DNA of 64,000 nt from Limnoperna fortunei. Lineage: Eukaryota; Mollusca; Bivalvia; Mytilida; Modiolidae. The DNA lies in assembly GCA_944474755.1 (NCBI GenBank), contig OX104117.1:71214926-71278925 (forward strand), given 5' to 3'. The position numbers and the translations under genes were made by a program. Within the stretch, counting starts at the first letter, position 1. Each line of letters opens with the position of its first letter. The notes under the pieces were generated by a model. It was not told the DNA's origin, ran no database searches, and saw only the letters and a program-made list of their open reading frames with translations. This document shows, in pieces, positions 15,101 to 29,100 of the stretch.

Positions 15101-17250
15101 CACTAGAATAGTACCAATGATCGACATGTGGATAGTCTGACTGCCACTAGAATAGTACCAATGATCGACATGTGGATAGTCTGACTGCCACTAGAATAGT
15201 ACCAATGATCGACATGTGGATAGTCTGAAGGCCACTAGAATAGTACCAATGATCGACATGTGGATAGTCTGACTGCCACTAGAATAGTACCAATGATCGA
15301 CATGTGGAGAGTGACTGCCACTAGAATAGTACCAATGATCGACATGTGGATAGTCTGACTGCCACTAGAATAGTACCAATGATCGACATGTGGATAGTCT
15401 GACTGCCACTAGAATAGTACCAATGATCGACATGTGGATAGTCTGAATGCCACTAGAATAGTACCAATGATCGACATGTGGATAGTCTGACTGCCACTAG
15501 AATAGTACCAATGATCGACATGTGGATAGTCTGAATGCCACTAGAATAGTACCAATGATCGACATGTGGATAGTCTGACTGCCACTAGAATAGTACCAAT
15601 GATCGACATGTGGATAGTCTGACTGCCACTAGAATAGTACCAATGATCGACATGTGGATAGTCTGACTGCCACTAGAATAGTACCAATGATCGACATGTG
15701 GATAGTCTGAATGCCACTAGAATAGTACCAATGATCGACATGTGGATAGTCTGAATGCCACTAGAATAGTACCAATGATCGACATGTGGATAGTCTGAAT
15801 GCCACTAGAATAGTACCAATGATCGACATGTGGATAGTCTGAATGCCACTAGAATAGTACCAATGATCGACATGTGGATAGTCTGAATGCCACTAGAATA
15901 GTACCAATGATCGACATGTGGATAGTCTGACTGCCACTAGAATAGTACCAATGATCGACATGTGGATAGTCTGACTGCCACTAGAATAGTACCAATGATC
16001 GACATGTGGATAGTCTGACTGCCACTAGAATAGTACCAATGATCGACATGTGGATAGTCTGACAGCCACTAGAATAGTACCAATGATCGACATGTGGATA
16101 GTCTGACTGCCACTAGAATAGTACCAATGATCGACATGTGGATAGTCTGACAGCCACTAGAATAGTACCAATGATCGACATGTGGATAGTCTGACTGCCA
16201 CTAGAGTAGTACCAATGATCGACATGTGGATAGTCTGACAGCCACTAGAATAGTACCAATGATCGACATGTGGATAGTCTGACAGCCACTAGAATAGTAC
16301 CAATGATCGACATGTGGATAGTCTGACTGCCACTAGAATAGTACCAATGATCGACATGTGGATAGTCTGACTGCCACTAGAATAGTACCAATGATCGACA
16401 TGTGGAGTGTCTGACTGCCACTAGAATAGTACCAATGATCAACATGTGGATAGTCTGACAGCCACTAGAATATTACCAATGATCGACATGTGGATAGTCT
16501 GACTGCCACTAGAATAGTACCAATGATCGACATGTGGATAGTCTGACTGCCACTAGAATATTACCAATGATCGACATGTGGATAGTCTGACTGCCACTAG
16601 AATAGTACCAATGATCGACATGTGGATAGTCTGAATGCCACTAGAATAGTACCAATGATCGACATGTGGATAGTCTGACTGCCACTAGAATAGTACCAAT
16701 GATCGACATGTGGATAGTCTGACTGCCACTAGAATAGTACCAATGATCGACATGTGGATAGTCTGCCACTAGAATAGTACCAATGATCGACATGTGGATA
16801 GTCTGACTGCCACTAGAATAGTACCAATGATCGACATGTGGATAGTCTGACTGCCACTAGAATAGTACCAATGATCGACATGTGGATAGTCTGACTGCCA
16901 CTAGAATAGTACCAATGATCGACATGTGGATAGTCTGACTGCCACTAGAATAGTACCAATGATCGACATGTGGATAGTCTGACTGCCACTAGAATAGTAC
17001 CAATGATCGACATGTGGATAGTCTGACTGCCACTTGAATAGTACCAATGATCGACATGTGGATAGTCTGACAGCCACTAGAATAGTACCAATGATCGACA
17101 TGTGGATAGTCTGACAGCCACTAGAATAGTACCAATGATCGACATGTGGATAGTCTGACTGCCACTAGAATAGTACCAATGATCGACATGTGGATAGTCT
17201 GACTGCCACTAGAATAGTACCAATGATCGACATGTGGATAGTCTGACTGC
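9163..17250. repeat. 44-bp satellite array, middle block
   Basis: Clean 44-bp satellite. The part 9163-12944 corresponds variant by variant to 5162-8962 (for example ACACGTGG at 10709 and about 6700, and CATGAAGAGTC at 11237 and 7248). The part 12400-16100 corresponds to 600-4300 at an offset of about 11.8 kb: paired GTGGAGTGTCTG units 308 bp apart, GACAAGTGG, two GGATCCACATG units, AATATTACC and runs of TCTGAATGCC all occur in the same order, with one-monomer gains and losses. Confidence 0.96.
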
Positions 17251-20200
17251 CACTAGAATAGTACCAATGATTGACATGTGGAGTGTCTGACTGCCACTAG
17301 AATAGTACCAATGATCGACATGTGGATAGTCTGACTGCCACTAGAATAGTACCAATGATTGACATGTGGATAGTCTGACTGCCACTAGAATAGTACCAAT
17401 GATCGACATGTGGATAGTCTGACTGCCACTAGAATAGTACCAATGATCAACATGTGGATAGTCTGACTGCCACTAGAATAGTACCAATGATTGACATGTG
17501 GAGTGTCTGACTGCCACTAGAATAGTACCAATGATCGACATGTGGATAGTCTGACTGCCACTAGAATAGTACCAATGATTGACATGTGGAGTGTCTGACT
17601 GCCACTAGAATAGTACCAATGATTGACATGTGGATAGTCTGACTGCCACTAGAATAGTACCAATGATCGACATGTGGATAGTCTGACAGCCACTAGAATA
17701 GTACCAATGATCCACATGTGGAGTGTCTGACTGCCACTAGAATAGTACCAATGATCGACATGTGGATAGTCTGACTACCACTAGAATAGTACCAATGAAC
17801 GACATGTGGATAGTCTGACAGCCACTAGAATAGTACCAATGATGGACATGTGGATAGTCTGACTGCCACTAGAATAGTACCAATGAACGACATGTGGATA
17901 GTCTGACAGCCACTAGAATAGTACCAATGATGGACATGTGGATAGTCTGACTGCCACTAGAATAGTACCAATGATCGACATGTGGATAGTCTGACTGCCA
18001 CTAGAATAGTACCAATGAACGACATGTGGATAGTCTGACTGCCACTAGAATAGTACCAATGAACGACATGTGGATAGTCTGACAGCCACTAGAATAGTAC
18101 CAATGATGGACATGTGGATAGTCTGACTGCCACTAGAATAGTACCAATGATCGACATGTGGATAGTCTGACTGCCACTAGAATAGTACCAATGATCAACA
18201 TGTGGATAGTCTGACTGCCACTAGAATAGTACCAATGATCGACATGTGGATAGTCTGACTGCCACTAGAATAGTACCAATGATCGACATGTGGATAGTCT
18301 GCCACTAGAATAGTACCAATGATCAACATGTGGATAGTCTGACTGCCACTAGAATAGTACCAATGATCGACATGTGGATAGTCTGACTGCCACTAGAATA
18401 GTACCAATGGTCGACATGTGGATAGTCTGACTGCCACTAGAATAGTACCAATGATGGACATGTGCATAGTCTGACTGCCACTAGAATAGTACCAATGAAC
18501 GACATGTGGATAGTCTGACTGCCACTAGAATAGTACCAATGATGGACATGTGGATAGTCTGACTGCCACTAGAATAGTACCAATGATTGACATGTGGATA
18601 GTCTGACTGCCACTAGAATAGTACCAATGATTGACATGTGGATAGTCTGACTGCCACTAGAATAGTACCAATGATCGACATGTGCATAGTCTGACTGCCA
18701 CTAGAATAGTACCAATGATTGACATGTGGATAGTCTGACTGCCACTAGAATAGTACCAATGATCGACATGTGGATAGTCTGACTGCCACTAGAATAGTAC
18801 CAATGATTGACATGTGGATAGTCTGACTGCCACTAGAATAGTACCAATGATGGACATGTGGATAGTCTGACTGCCACTAGAATAGTACCAATGATTGACA
18901 TGTGGATAGTCTGACTGCCACTAGAATAGTACCAATGATGGACATGTGGATAGTCTGACTGCCACTAGAATAGTACCAATGATCGACATGTGCATAGTCT
19001 GACTGCCACTAGAATAGTACCAATGATTGACATGTGGATAGTCTGACTGCCACTAGAATAGTACCAATGATCGACATGTGGATAGTCTGACTGCCACTAG
19101 AATAGTACCAATGATCGACATGTGGATAGTCTGACTGCCACTAGAATAGTACCAATGATCGACATGTGGATAGTCTGACTGCCACTAGAATAGTACCAAT
19201 GATCGACATGTGGAGAGTCTGACTGCCACTAGAATAGTACCAATGATCGACATGTGGATAGTCTGACTGCCACTAGAATAGTACCAATGATTGACATGTG
19301 GATAGTCTGACTGCCACTAGAATAGTACCAATGATCGACATGTGCATAGTCTGACTGCCACTAGAATAGTACCAATGATTGACATGTGGATAGTCTGACT
19401 GCCACTAGAATAGTACCAATGAACGACATGTGGATAGTCTGACTGCCACTAGAATAGTACCAATGATTGACATGTGGATAGTCTGACTGCCACTAGAATA
19501 GTACCAATGATCGACATGTGGATAGTCTGACTGCCACTAGAATAGTACCAATGATCGACATGTGCATAGTCTGACTGCCACTAGAATAGTACCAATGATT
19601 GACATGTGGATAGTCTGACTGCCACTAGAATAGTACCAATGAACGACATGTGGATAGTCTGACTGCCACTAGAATAGTACCAATGATTGACATGTGGATA
19701 GTCTGACTGCCACTAGAATAGTACCAATGATCGACATGTGCATAGTCTGACTGCCACTAGAATAGTACCAATGATTGACATGTGGATAGTCTGACTGCCA
19801 CTAGAATAGTACCAATGAACGACATGTGGATAGTCTGACTGCCACTAGAATAGTACCAATGAACGACATGTGGATAGTCTGACTGCCACTAGAATAGTAC
19901 CAATGATCGACATGTGGATAGTCTGACTGCCACTAGAATAGTACCAATGATCCACATGAAGAGTCTGACTGCCACTAGAATAGTACCAATGATGGACATG
20001 TGGATAGTCTGACTGCCACTAGAATAGTACCAATGATCGACATGTGAATAGTCTGACTGCCACTAGAATAGTACCAATGATGGACATGTGGATAGTCTGA
20101 CTGCCACTAGAATAGTACCAATGATCGACATGTGAATAGTCTGACTGCCACTAGAATAGTACCAATGAACGACATGTGGATAGTCTGACTGCCACTAGAA

Positions 20201-23200
20201 TAGTACCAATGAACGACATGTGGATAGTCTGACTGCCACTAGAATAGTACCAATGATCGACATGTGAATAGTCTGACTGCCACTAGAATAGTACCAATGA
20301 TCGACATGTGGATAGTCTGACTGCCACTAGAATAGTACCAATGAACGACATGTGGATAGTCTGACTGCCACTAGAATAGTACCAATGATCGACATGTGAA
20401 TAGTCTGACTGCCACTAGAATAGTACCAATGATCGACATGTGGATAGTCTGACTGCCACTAGAATAGTACCAATGAACGACATGTGGATAGTCTGACTGC
20501 CACTAGAATAGTACCAATGAACGACATGTGGATAGTCTGACTGCCACTAGAATAGTACCAATGATCGACATGTGGATAGTCTGACTGCCACTAGAATAGT
20601 ACCAATGATGGACATGAAGAGTCTGACTGCCACTAGAGTAGTACCAATGATCGACATGTGGATAGTCTGACAGCCACTAGAATAGTACCAATGATTGACA
20701 TGTGGATAGTCTGACTGCCACTAGAATAGTACCAATGATCGACATGTGGATAGTCTGACTGCCACTAGAATAGTACCAAGGATCGACATGTGGATAGTCC
20801 GACTGCCACTAGAATAGTACCAATGATCGACATGTGGATAGTCTGCCACTAGAATAGTACCAATGATCGACATGTGGATAGTCTGACTGCCACTAGAATA
20901 GTACCAATGAACGACATGTGGATAGTCTGACTGCCACTAGAATAGTACCAATGAACGACATGTGGATAGTCTGACTGCCACTAGAATAGTACCAATGATG
21001 GACATGTGGATAGTCTGACTGCCACTAGAATAGTACCAATGATCGACATGTGGATAGTCTGACTGCCACTAGAATAGTACCAATGATCGACATGTGGATA
21101 GTCTGACTGCCACTAGAATAGTACCAATGATCGACATGTGGATAGTCTGACTGCCACTAGAATAGTACCAATGATCGACATGAAGAGTCTGACTGCCACT
21201 AGAATAGTACCAATGATCGACATGAAGAGTCTGACTGCCACTAGAATAGTACCAATGATCGACATGTGGAGAGTCTGACTGCCACTAGAATAGTACCAAT
21301 GATCGACATGTGGATAGTCTGACAGCCACTAGAATAGTACCAATGGTTGACATGTGGATAGTCTGACTGCCACTAGAATAGTACCAATGATCGACATGTG
21401 GAGAGTCTGACTGCCACTAGAATAGTACCAATGATCGACATGTGGAGAGTCTGACTGCCACTAGAATAGTACCAATGATCGACATGTGGATAGTCTGACA
21501 GCCACTAGAATAGTACCAATGGTTGACATGTGGATAGTCTGACTGCCACTAGAATAGTACCAATGATCGACATGTGGATAGTCTGACTGCCACTAGAATA
21601 GTACCAATGATCGACATGTGGATAGTCTGACTGCCACTAGAATAGTACCAATGATCGACATGTGGAGAGTCTGACTGCCACTAGAATAGTACCAATGATC
21701 GACATGTGGATAGTCTGACTGCCACTAGAATAGTACCAATGAACGACATGTGGATAGTCTGACTGCCACTAGAATAGTACCAATGATCGACATGTGGATA
21801 GTCTGACTGCCACTAGAATAGTACCAATGATCGACATGTGGATAGTCTGACAGCCACTAGAATAGTACCAATGATCGACATGTGGATAGTCTGACTGCCA
21901 CTAGAATAGTACCAATGATCGACATGTGGATAGTCTGACTGCCACTAGAATAGTACCAATGATGGACATGTGGATAGTCTGACTGCCACTAGAATAGTAC
22001 CAATGATCGACATGTGGATAGTCTGACTGCCACTAGAATAGTACCAATGATCGACATGTGGATAGTCTGACTGCCACTAGAATAGTACCAATGATCGACA
22101 TGAAGAGTCTGACTGCCACTAGAATAGTACCAATGATTGACATGTGGATAGTCTGACTGCCACTAGAATAGTACCAATGATTGACATGTGGATAGTCTGA
22201 CTGCCACTAGAATAGTACCAATGATTGACATGTGGATAGTCTGACTGCCACTAGAATAGTACCAATGATCGACATGTGGATAGTCTGACTGCCACTAGAA
22301 TAGTACCAATGATCGACATGTGGATAGTCTGACAGCCACTAGAATAGTACCAATGATTGACATGTGGATAGTCTGACTGCCACTAGAATAGTACCAATGA
22401 TGGACATGTGGATAGTCTGACTGCCACTAGAATAGTACCAATGATCGACATGTGGATAGTCTGACAGCCACTAGAATAGTACCAATGATCGACATGTGGA
22501 TAGTCTGACTGCCACTAGAATAGTACCAATGATCGACATGTGGATAGTCTGACAGCCACTAGAATAGTACCAATGATTGACATGTGGATAGTCTGACTGC
22601 CACTAGAATAGTACCAATGAACGACATGTGGATAGTCTGACTGCCACTAGAATAGTACCAATGATGGACATGTGGATAGTCTGACTGCCACTAGAATAGT
22701 ACCAATGAACGACATGTGGATAGTCTGACTGCCACTAGAATAGTACCAATGATCGACATGTGGATAGTCTGCCACTAGAATATATAGTACCAATGATCGA
22801 CATGTGGATAGTCTGACAGCCACTAGAATAGTACCAATGATTGACATGTGGATAGTCTGACTGCCACTAGAATAGTACCAATGAACGACATGTGGATAGT
22901 CTGACTGCCACTAGAATAGTACCAATGATGGACATGTGGATAGTCTGACTGCCACTAGAATAGTACCAATGAACGACATGTGGATAGTCTGACTGCCACT
23001 AGAATAGTACCAATGATGGACATGTGGATAGTCTGACTGCCACTAGAATAGTACCAATGATCGACATGTGGATAGTCTGACTGCCACTAGAATAGTACCA
23101 ATGATGGACATGTGGATAGTCTGACTGCCACTAGAATAGTACCAATGATCGACATGTGGATAGTCTGACTGCCACTAGAATAGTACCAATGATCGACATG

Positions 23201-26200
23201 TGGATAGTCTGACTGCCACTAGAATAGTACCAATGAACGACATGTGGATAGTCTGACTGCCACTAGAATAGTACCAATGATGGACATGTGGATAGTCTGA
23301 CTGCCACTAGAATAGTACCAATGATCGACATGTGGATAGTCTGACTGCCACTAGAATAGTACCAATGATGGACATGTGGATAGTCTGACTGCCACTAGAA
23401 TAGTACCAATGATTGACATGTGGATAGTCCGACTGCCACTAGAATAGTACCAATGATCGACATGAAGAGTCTGACTGCCACTAGAATAGTACCAATGATC
23501 GACATGTGGATAGTCTGACTGCCACTAGAATAGTACCAATGATGGACATGTGGATAGTCTGACACTGACAGCCACTAGAATAGTACCAATGATCGACATG
23601 TGGATAGTCTGACTGCCACTAGAATAGGAACAATGATCGACATGTGGATAGTCTGACTGCCACTAGAATAGTACCAATGATTGACATGTCGATAGTCTGA
23701 CTGCCACTAGAATAGTACCAATGATCGACATGTGGAGAGTCTGACTGCCACTAGAATAGTACCAATGATCGACATGTGGATAGTCTGACTGCCACTAGAA
23801 CAGTACCAATGATCGACATGTGGAGAGTCTGACTGCCACTAGAATAGTACCAATGATCGACATGTGGATAGTCTGACTGCCAATAGAATAGTACCAATGA
23901 TCCACATGTGGATAGTCTGACTGCCACTAGAATAGTACCAATGAACGACATGTGGATAGTCTGACTGCCACTAGAATAGTACCAATGAACGACATGTGGA
24001 TAGTCTGACTGCCACTAGAATAGTACCAATGATTGACATGTGGATAGTCTGATTGCCACTAGAATAGTACCAATGATGGACATGTGGATAGTCTGACAGC
24101 CACTAGAATAGTACCAATGATCGACATGTGGATAGTCTGACTGCCACTAGAATAGTACCAATGATCGACATGTGGATAGTCTGACTGCCACTAGAATAGT
24201 ACCAATGATCGACATGTGGATAGTCTGACTGCCACTAGAATAGTACCAATGATCGACATGTGGATAGTCTGACTGCCACTAGAATAGTACCAATGATCGA
24301 CATGTGGATAGTCTGACTGCCACTAGAATAGTACCAATGATGGACATGTGGATAGTCTGACTGCCACTAGAATAGTACCAATGATCCACATGAAGAGTCT
24401 GACTGCCACTAGAATAGTACCAATGATCGACATGTGGATAGTCTGCCACTAGAATAGTACCAATGATCGACATGTGGATAGTCTGACTGCCACTAGAATA
24501 GTACCAATGATGGACATGTGGATAGTCTGACTGCCACTAGAATAGTACCAATGATCCACATGAAGAGTCTGACTGCCACTAGAATAGTACCAATGATCGA
24601 CATGTGGATAGTCTGCCACTAGAATAGTACCAATGATCGACATGTGGATAGTCTGACTGCCACTAGAATAGTACCAATGATGGACATGTGGATAGTCTGA
24701 CTGCCACTAGAATAGTACCAATGATCGACATGTGGATAGTCTGACTGCCACTAGAATAGTACCAATGATCGACATGTGGATAGTCTGACTGCCACTAGAA
24801 TAGTACCAATGATCGACATGAAGAGTCTGACTGCCACTAGAATAGTACCAATGATGGACATGTGGATAGTCTGACTGCCACTAGAATAGTACCAATGATC
24901 CACATGAAGAGTCTGACTGCCACTAGAATAGTACCAATGATGGACATGTGGATAGTCTGACTGCCACTAGAATAGTACCAATGATGGACATGTGGATAGT
25001 CTGACTGCCACTAGAATAGTACCAATGATGGACATGTGGATAGTCTGACTGCCACTAGAATAGTACCAATGATCGACATGTGGAGAGTCTGACTGCCACT
25101 AGAATAGTACCAATGATCGACATGTGGAGAGTCTGACTGCCACTAGAATAGTACCAATGATCGACATGTGGAGAGTCTGACTGCCACTAGAATAGTACCA
25201 ATGATGGACATGTGGATAGTCTGACTGCCACTAGAATAGTACCAATGATTGACATGTGGATAGTCTGACTGCCACTAGAATAGTACCAATGATCGACATG
25301 TGGAGAGTCTGACTGCCACTAGAATAGTACCAATGATCGACATGTGGATAGTCTGACTGCCACTAGAATAGTACCAATGAACGACATGTGGATAGTCTGA
25401 CTGCCACTAGAATAGTACCAATGATCGACATGTGCATAGTCTGACTGCCACTAGAATAGTACCAATGATCGACATGTGGATAGTCTGACAGCCACTAGAA
25501 TAGTACCAATGATCGACATGTGGATAGTCTGACTGCCACTAGAATAGTACCAATGATTGACATGTGGAGTGTCTGACTGCCACTAGAATAGTACCAATGA
25601 TCGACATGTGGATAGTCTGACTGCCACTAGAATAGTACCAATGATCGACATGTGGATAGTCTGACTGCCACTAGAATAGTACCAATGATGGACATGTGGA
25701 TAGTCTGACTGCCACTAGAATAGTACCAATGATCGACATGTGGATAGTCTGACTGCCACTAGAATAGTACCAATGAACGACATGTGGAGTGTCTGACTGC
25801 CACTAGAATAGTACCAATGATCGACATGTGGATAGTCTGACTGCCACTAGAATAGTACCAATGAACGACATGTGGATAGTCTGACTGCCACTAGAATAGT
25901 ACCAATGATTGACATGTGGATAGTCTGACTGCCACTAGAATAGTACCAATGATGGACATGTGGATAGTCTGACTGCCACTAGAATAGTACCAATGATCGA
26001 CATGTGGATAGTCTGACTGCCACTAGAATAGTACCAATGATCGACATGTGGATAGTCTGACTGCCACTAGAATAGTACCAATGAACGACATGTGGATAGT
26101 CTGACAGCCACTAGAATAGTACCAATGATGGACATGTGGATAGTCTGACTGCCACTAGAATAGTACCAATGATGGACATGTGGATAGTCTGACTGCCACT

Positions 26201-26475
26201 TGAATAGTACCAATGATTGACATGTGGTTAGTCTGACTGCCACTAGAATAGTACCAATGATGGACATGTGGATAGTCTGACAGCCACTAGAATAGTACCA
26301 ATGAACGACATGTGGATAGTCTGACTGCCACTAGAATAGTACCAATGATCGACATGTGGATAGTCTGACTGCCAATAGAATAGTACCAATGATGGACATG
26401 TGGATAGTCTGACTGCCACTAGAATAGTACCAATGAACGACATGTGGATAGTCTGACTGCCACTAGAATAGTACA
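17251..26475. repeat. 44-bp satellite array, right block with a different variant set
   Basis: Same monomer, but from about 17.25 kb a new set of variants dominates: GATTGACAT, GATGGACAT, GAACGACAT, GTGCATAGTC, GTGAATAGTC and CATGAAGAGTC. A 170-bp block is repeated exactly in tandem at about 24279-24643. The array stops abruptly inside a monomer at about 26475, where AGTACC becomes AGTACAATTTTTGG. This is the only array edge in the window. Confidence 0.96.
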
Positions 26476-27088
26476 ATTTTTGGTCTAGATGGATCATGTA
26501 CAATAAAAATACTCCTACTATTTATAATTCTTTAACACTTTGTTTAGAGGTTTTTTCTCAGAAACATAAAACTTTGCAGAGTACCATAGTATAAACATTT
26601 ATATTGAGTATGGCTCTATTCTAAACACTTATTTGCAATTGAACATCTTACCATTTAGGTCCTATGTCAAGTACAGTCATGGCCATTTTCAAATTGTGAT
26701 CAGGGAAAATGAGGACAATCCAATGAATGTTGCTGACAAATATTGTTTGAATTGGTTTACTGATTTTAAAGGAACAAGGGCAAGATTGCAACACATGGTC
26801 AAATGTCCCCTGCCGCTGCAGTATCAAATTGCCTAAGAGGTGTTAGAAAGTATGCAACACATGGCCAAATGTCCCCTGCCGCTGCAGTATCAGAGGTGTT
26901 AGAAACTAAAATGGAAAATTGTGCTTGTGATACATTTATTTATGGGACGAAAGCATGTAATATTTAGAATTATTTGGATTGGTATTTGGATAAGAGCAAA
27001 GCAACTTAGATGATTAAAACTTAATCAGAATGTGTTAACTTAGTAGAGTGCTTCATCAAATTTGCTTTCAATATTGTTTAATATTGCT
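26476..27088. other. Unrecognised intergenic DNA with a 66-bp tandem pair
   Basis: AT-rich DNA next to the satellite edge. Two tandem copies of a ~66-bp unit containing AATGTCCCCTGCCGCTGCAG lie at about 26787-26906. An open frame at 26633-26836 (+) reads 67 residues with several His and Cys, but I recognise no domain and see no splice or promoter context. It may be a decayed transposon fragment. Confidence 0.5.
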
Positions 27089-27450
27089 AAAATGGTCAAT
27101 GTCCATTAACTCCTACAAAATTTAACAAATCAAAATGCTGGTAGAATATGAACATCTACAGATCTTATATAGTATTCCAACCAAATATAAAAGTAATCTG
27201 TCAAGCAGTATCAGATTGTATTATATTACTAAATGGTCAAAGTCCCATAACTCCTCAAAATTAGGCAAATAAAAATGCAGATAGAGCATGCACATGTATG
27301 CATCATAATGTTCAATCCTACCAAATATCAAAGCAATCTGTCAAGTGGTTTCAGTGGATATTCAGAGTTTCCATAATATCTATCTACCATGGCATTTTAT
27401 TGCTGTTCCGTAACTCCTACAAAATTTTACGAATCAAATTGCCGGTAGAA
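27089..27450. repeat. Decayed dispersed repeat, three diverged modules
   Basis: Three related segments begin near 27090, 27231 and 27391. Each contains a version of CATAACTCCTACAAAATTT, then AATCAAAATGC and GGTAGAA, spaced about 140-158 bp apart. They look like an old tandem-repeat core of a mobile element. No coding capacity was seen. Confidence 0.5.
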
Positions 27451-27842
27451 ACAACAAATGGGGAGGAGTGTGGGATTACTTTAACCAGTTCAACCTGCTA
27501 CACAATGTTTTAGATGGCTTATTTAAGTGATTATTTTATGCTCTGGTATTCTTCAATGTTTTTACTGCTCATTAATTTTTACTAATTTGCTTACGGTCTT
27601 AGTGATTCATGAACTGTTTGGTTTATATCCCCTGTTTGTGAGGTATGTGGTTAGTTTATCTTCCCTATTTGTGAGGTTTTTGTTATCATCCAGAATACAA
27701 TGGACCGAATGGCCTTTCAATGTTATTTTTCATATGGGGGGACCCCTATTCGATTATTATTTCTTGAAAGAAAAAGTTAATTTAATGTTAAATTAAGAGA
27801 GATTTTTAATGTTAAAAAATAGGGGGTTTATTTGTTGTTATT
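27451..27842. other. Intergenic DNA, short CCCTGTTTGTGAGG repeats
   Basis: AT-rich DNA. A short motif (TATCTCCCCTGTTTGTGAGG and variants) is repeated here at 27627-27680 and again beyond the next element at about 29430-29490, so the element at 27843-29100 may sit inside a repeat bearing this motif. Nothing coding is supported. Confidence 0.45.
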
Positions 27843-29100
27843 AACAAGTGTGGACACAGAAAAACGTCTCGCCTGAATTCCGCACCAGTAAAGAAAATAA
27901 ATTTCGTCATAAGCATTACGTTAATAGCATTAATTATGAGCAGCGGCCTGTATACCAAATATTGTCACCATACTATGCATAGTTACATAGGAACTGTCCT
28001 AACACAAAAACTTTAATGTAGTCGCTGGACCGTGAAATTGAGGTCAAGGTCAGGTGGAACCTACCAGACAGTCATGTACTAGTCATCAGCAACCTATACA
28101 CCAAATATTGTCATCCTACCATGCGTAGTTACAGAGGAACTGTCGTAACCCCAAAACTTTAACGTAGTCGCTGGACCGTGAAATTGAGGTCAAGGTCAGG
28201 TGACACCTACCAGACAGTCATGTACTAGTCATCAGCAGCCTATACACCTAATATTGTCATCCTACCATGCATAGTTACAGAGGAACTGTCGTAACCCCAA
28301 AACTTTAACGTAGTCGCTGGACCGTGAAATTGAGGTCAAGGTCAGGTGACACCTACCAGACAGTCATGTACTAGTCATCAGCAACCTATACACCAAATAT
28401 TGTCATCCGACCATGCATAGTTACAGAGGGAACTGTCGTAACCCCAAAACTTGAACGTAGTCGCTGGACCGTGAAATTGAGGTCAAGGTCAGGTGACACC
28501 TACCAGACAGTCATGTACTAGTCATCAGCAACCTATACACCAAATATTGTTATCCTACCATGCGTAGTTACAGAGGAACTGTCGCAACCCAAAAACTTTA
28601 ACGTAGTCGCTGGTCCGTGAAATTGAGGTCAAGGTCAGGTGACACCTACCAGACAGTCATGTACCTGTCATCAGCAACCTATACACCAAATATTGTCATC
28701 CTACCATGCATAGTTACAGAGGAACTGTCGTAACCCAAAAACTTTAACGTAGTCGCTGGACCGTGAAATTGAGGTCAAGGTCAGGTGACACCTACCAGAC
28801 AGTCATGTACTAGCCATCAGCAACCTATACACCAAATATTGTCATCCTACCATGCATAGTTACAGAGGAACTGTCGTAACCCAAAAACTTTAACGTAGTC
28901 ACTAGACCTTGAAATTGAGGTCAAGGTCAGGTGACAGGTGACTGACTGGCAAGTACTCATCATAAGCTACCTCTGGACCAAATTTGATGGACCTAGGGCT
29001 TGGGCTTACAAAGATATGAAGCTAGATGTCAAGTGTTTACGCCGCCGCCGTATTCCCATACATATGTCTCGCCTCCAGCGACTTTCGTCGCAGGCGAGAC
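27843..29100 (+). mobile_element. Pearl-like / Helitron-type non-autonomous element, copy A
   Basis: It starts AACAAGTGTGGACACAG, with GTCTCGCCT shortly inside. A core of about 7 tandem repeats of 146 bp (CCGTGAAATTGAGGTCAAGG at 28030, 28176, 28322 and so on) follows, then a diverged unit, a short CCG-rich microsatellite at 29040, and a 35-nt 3' hairpin (29066-29100) with arms GTCTCGCCT / AGGCGAGAC plus an inner GCGAC / GTCGC stem. The same architecture recurs at 37013, 38789 and 55574. Unique left end, tandem core, microsatellite and hairpin end match the general plan of bivalve pearl elements. Assignment to Helitron/Helentron is inference, and no Rep-helicase is encoded. Confidence 0.75.

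Noticed and set aside
5197..26503. Many minus-strand open frames reading MSIIGTILVAVRLS and DYPHVDHWYYSSGSQ
   Set aside because: They are translations of the 44-bp satellite. The frames stay open only where indels or a substitution removes the regular stop, and no start, splice or codon bias supports a protein.
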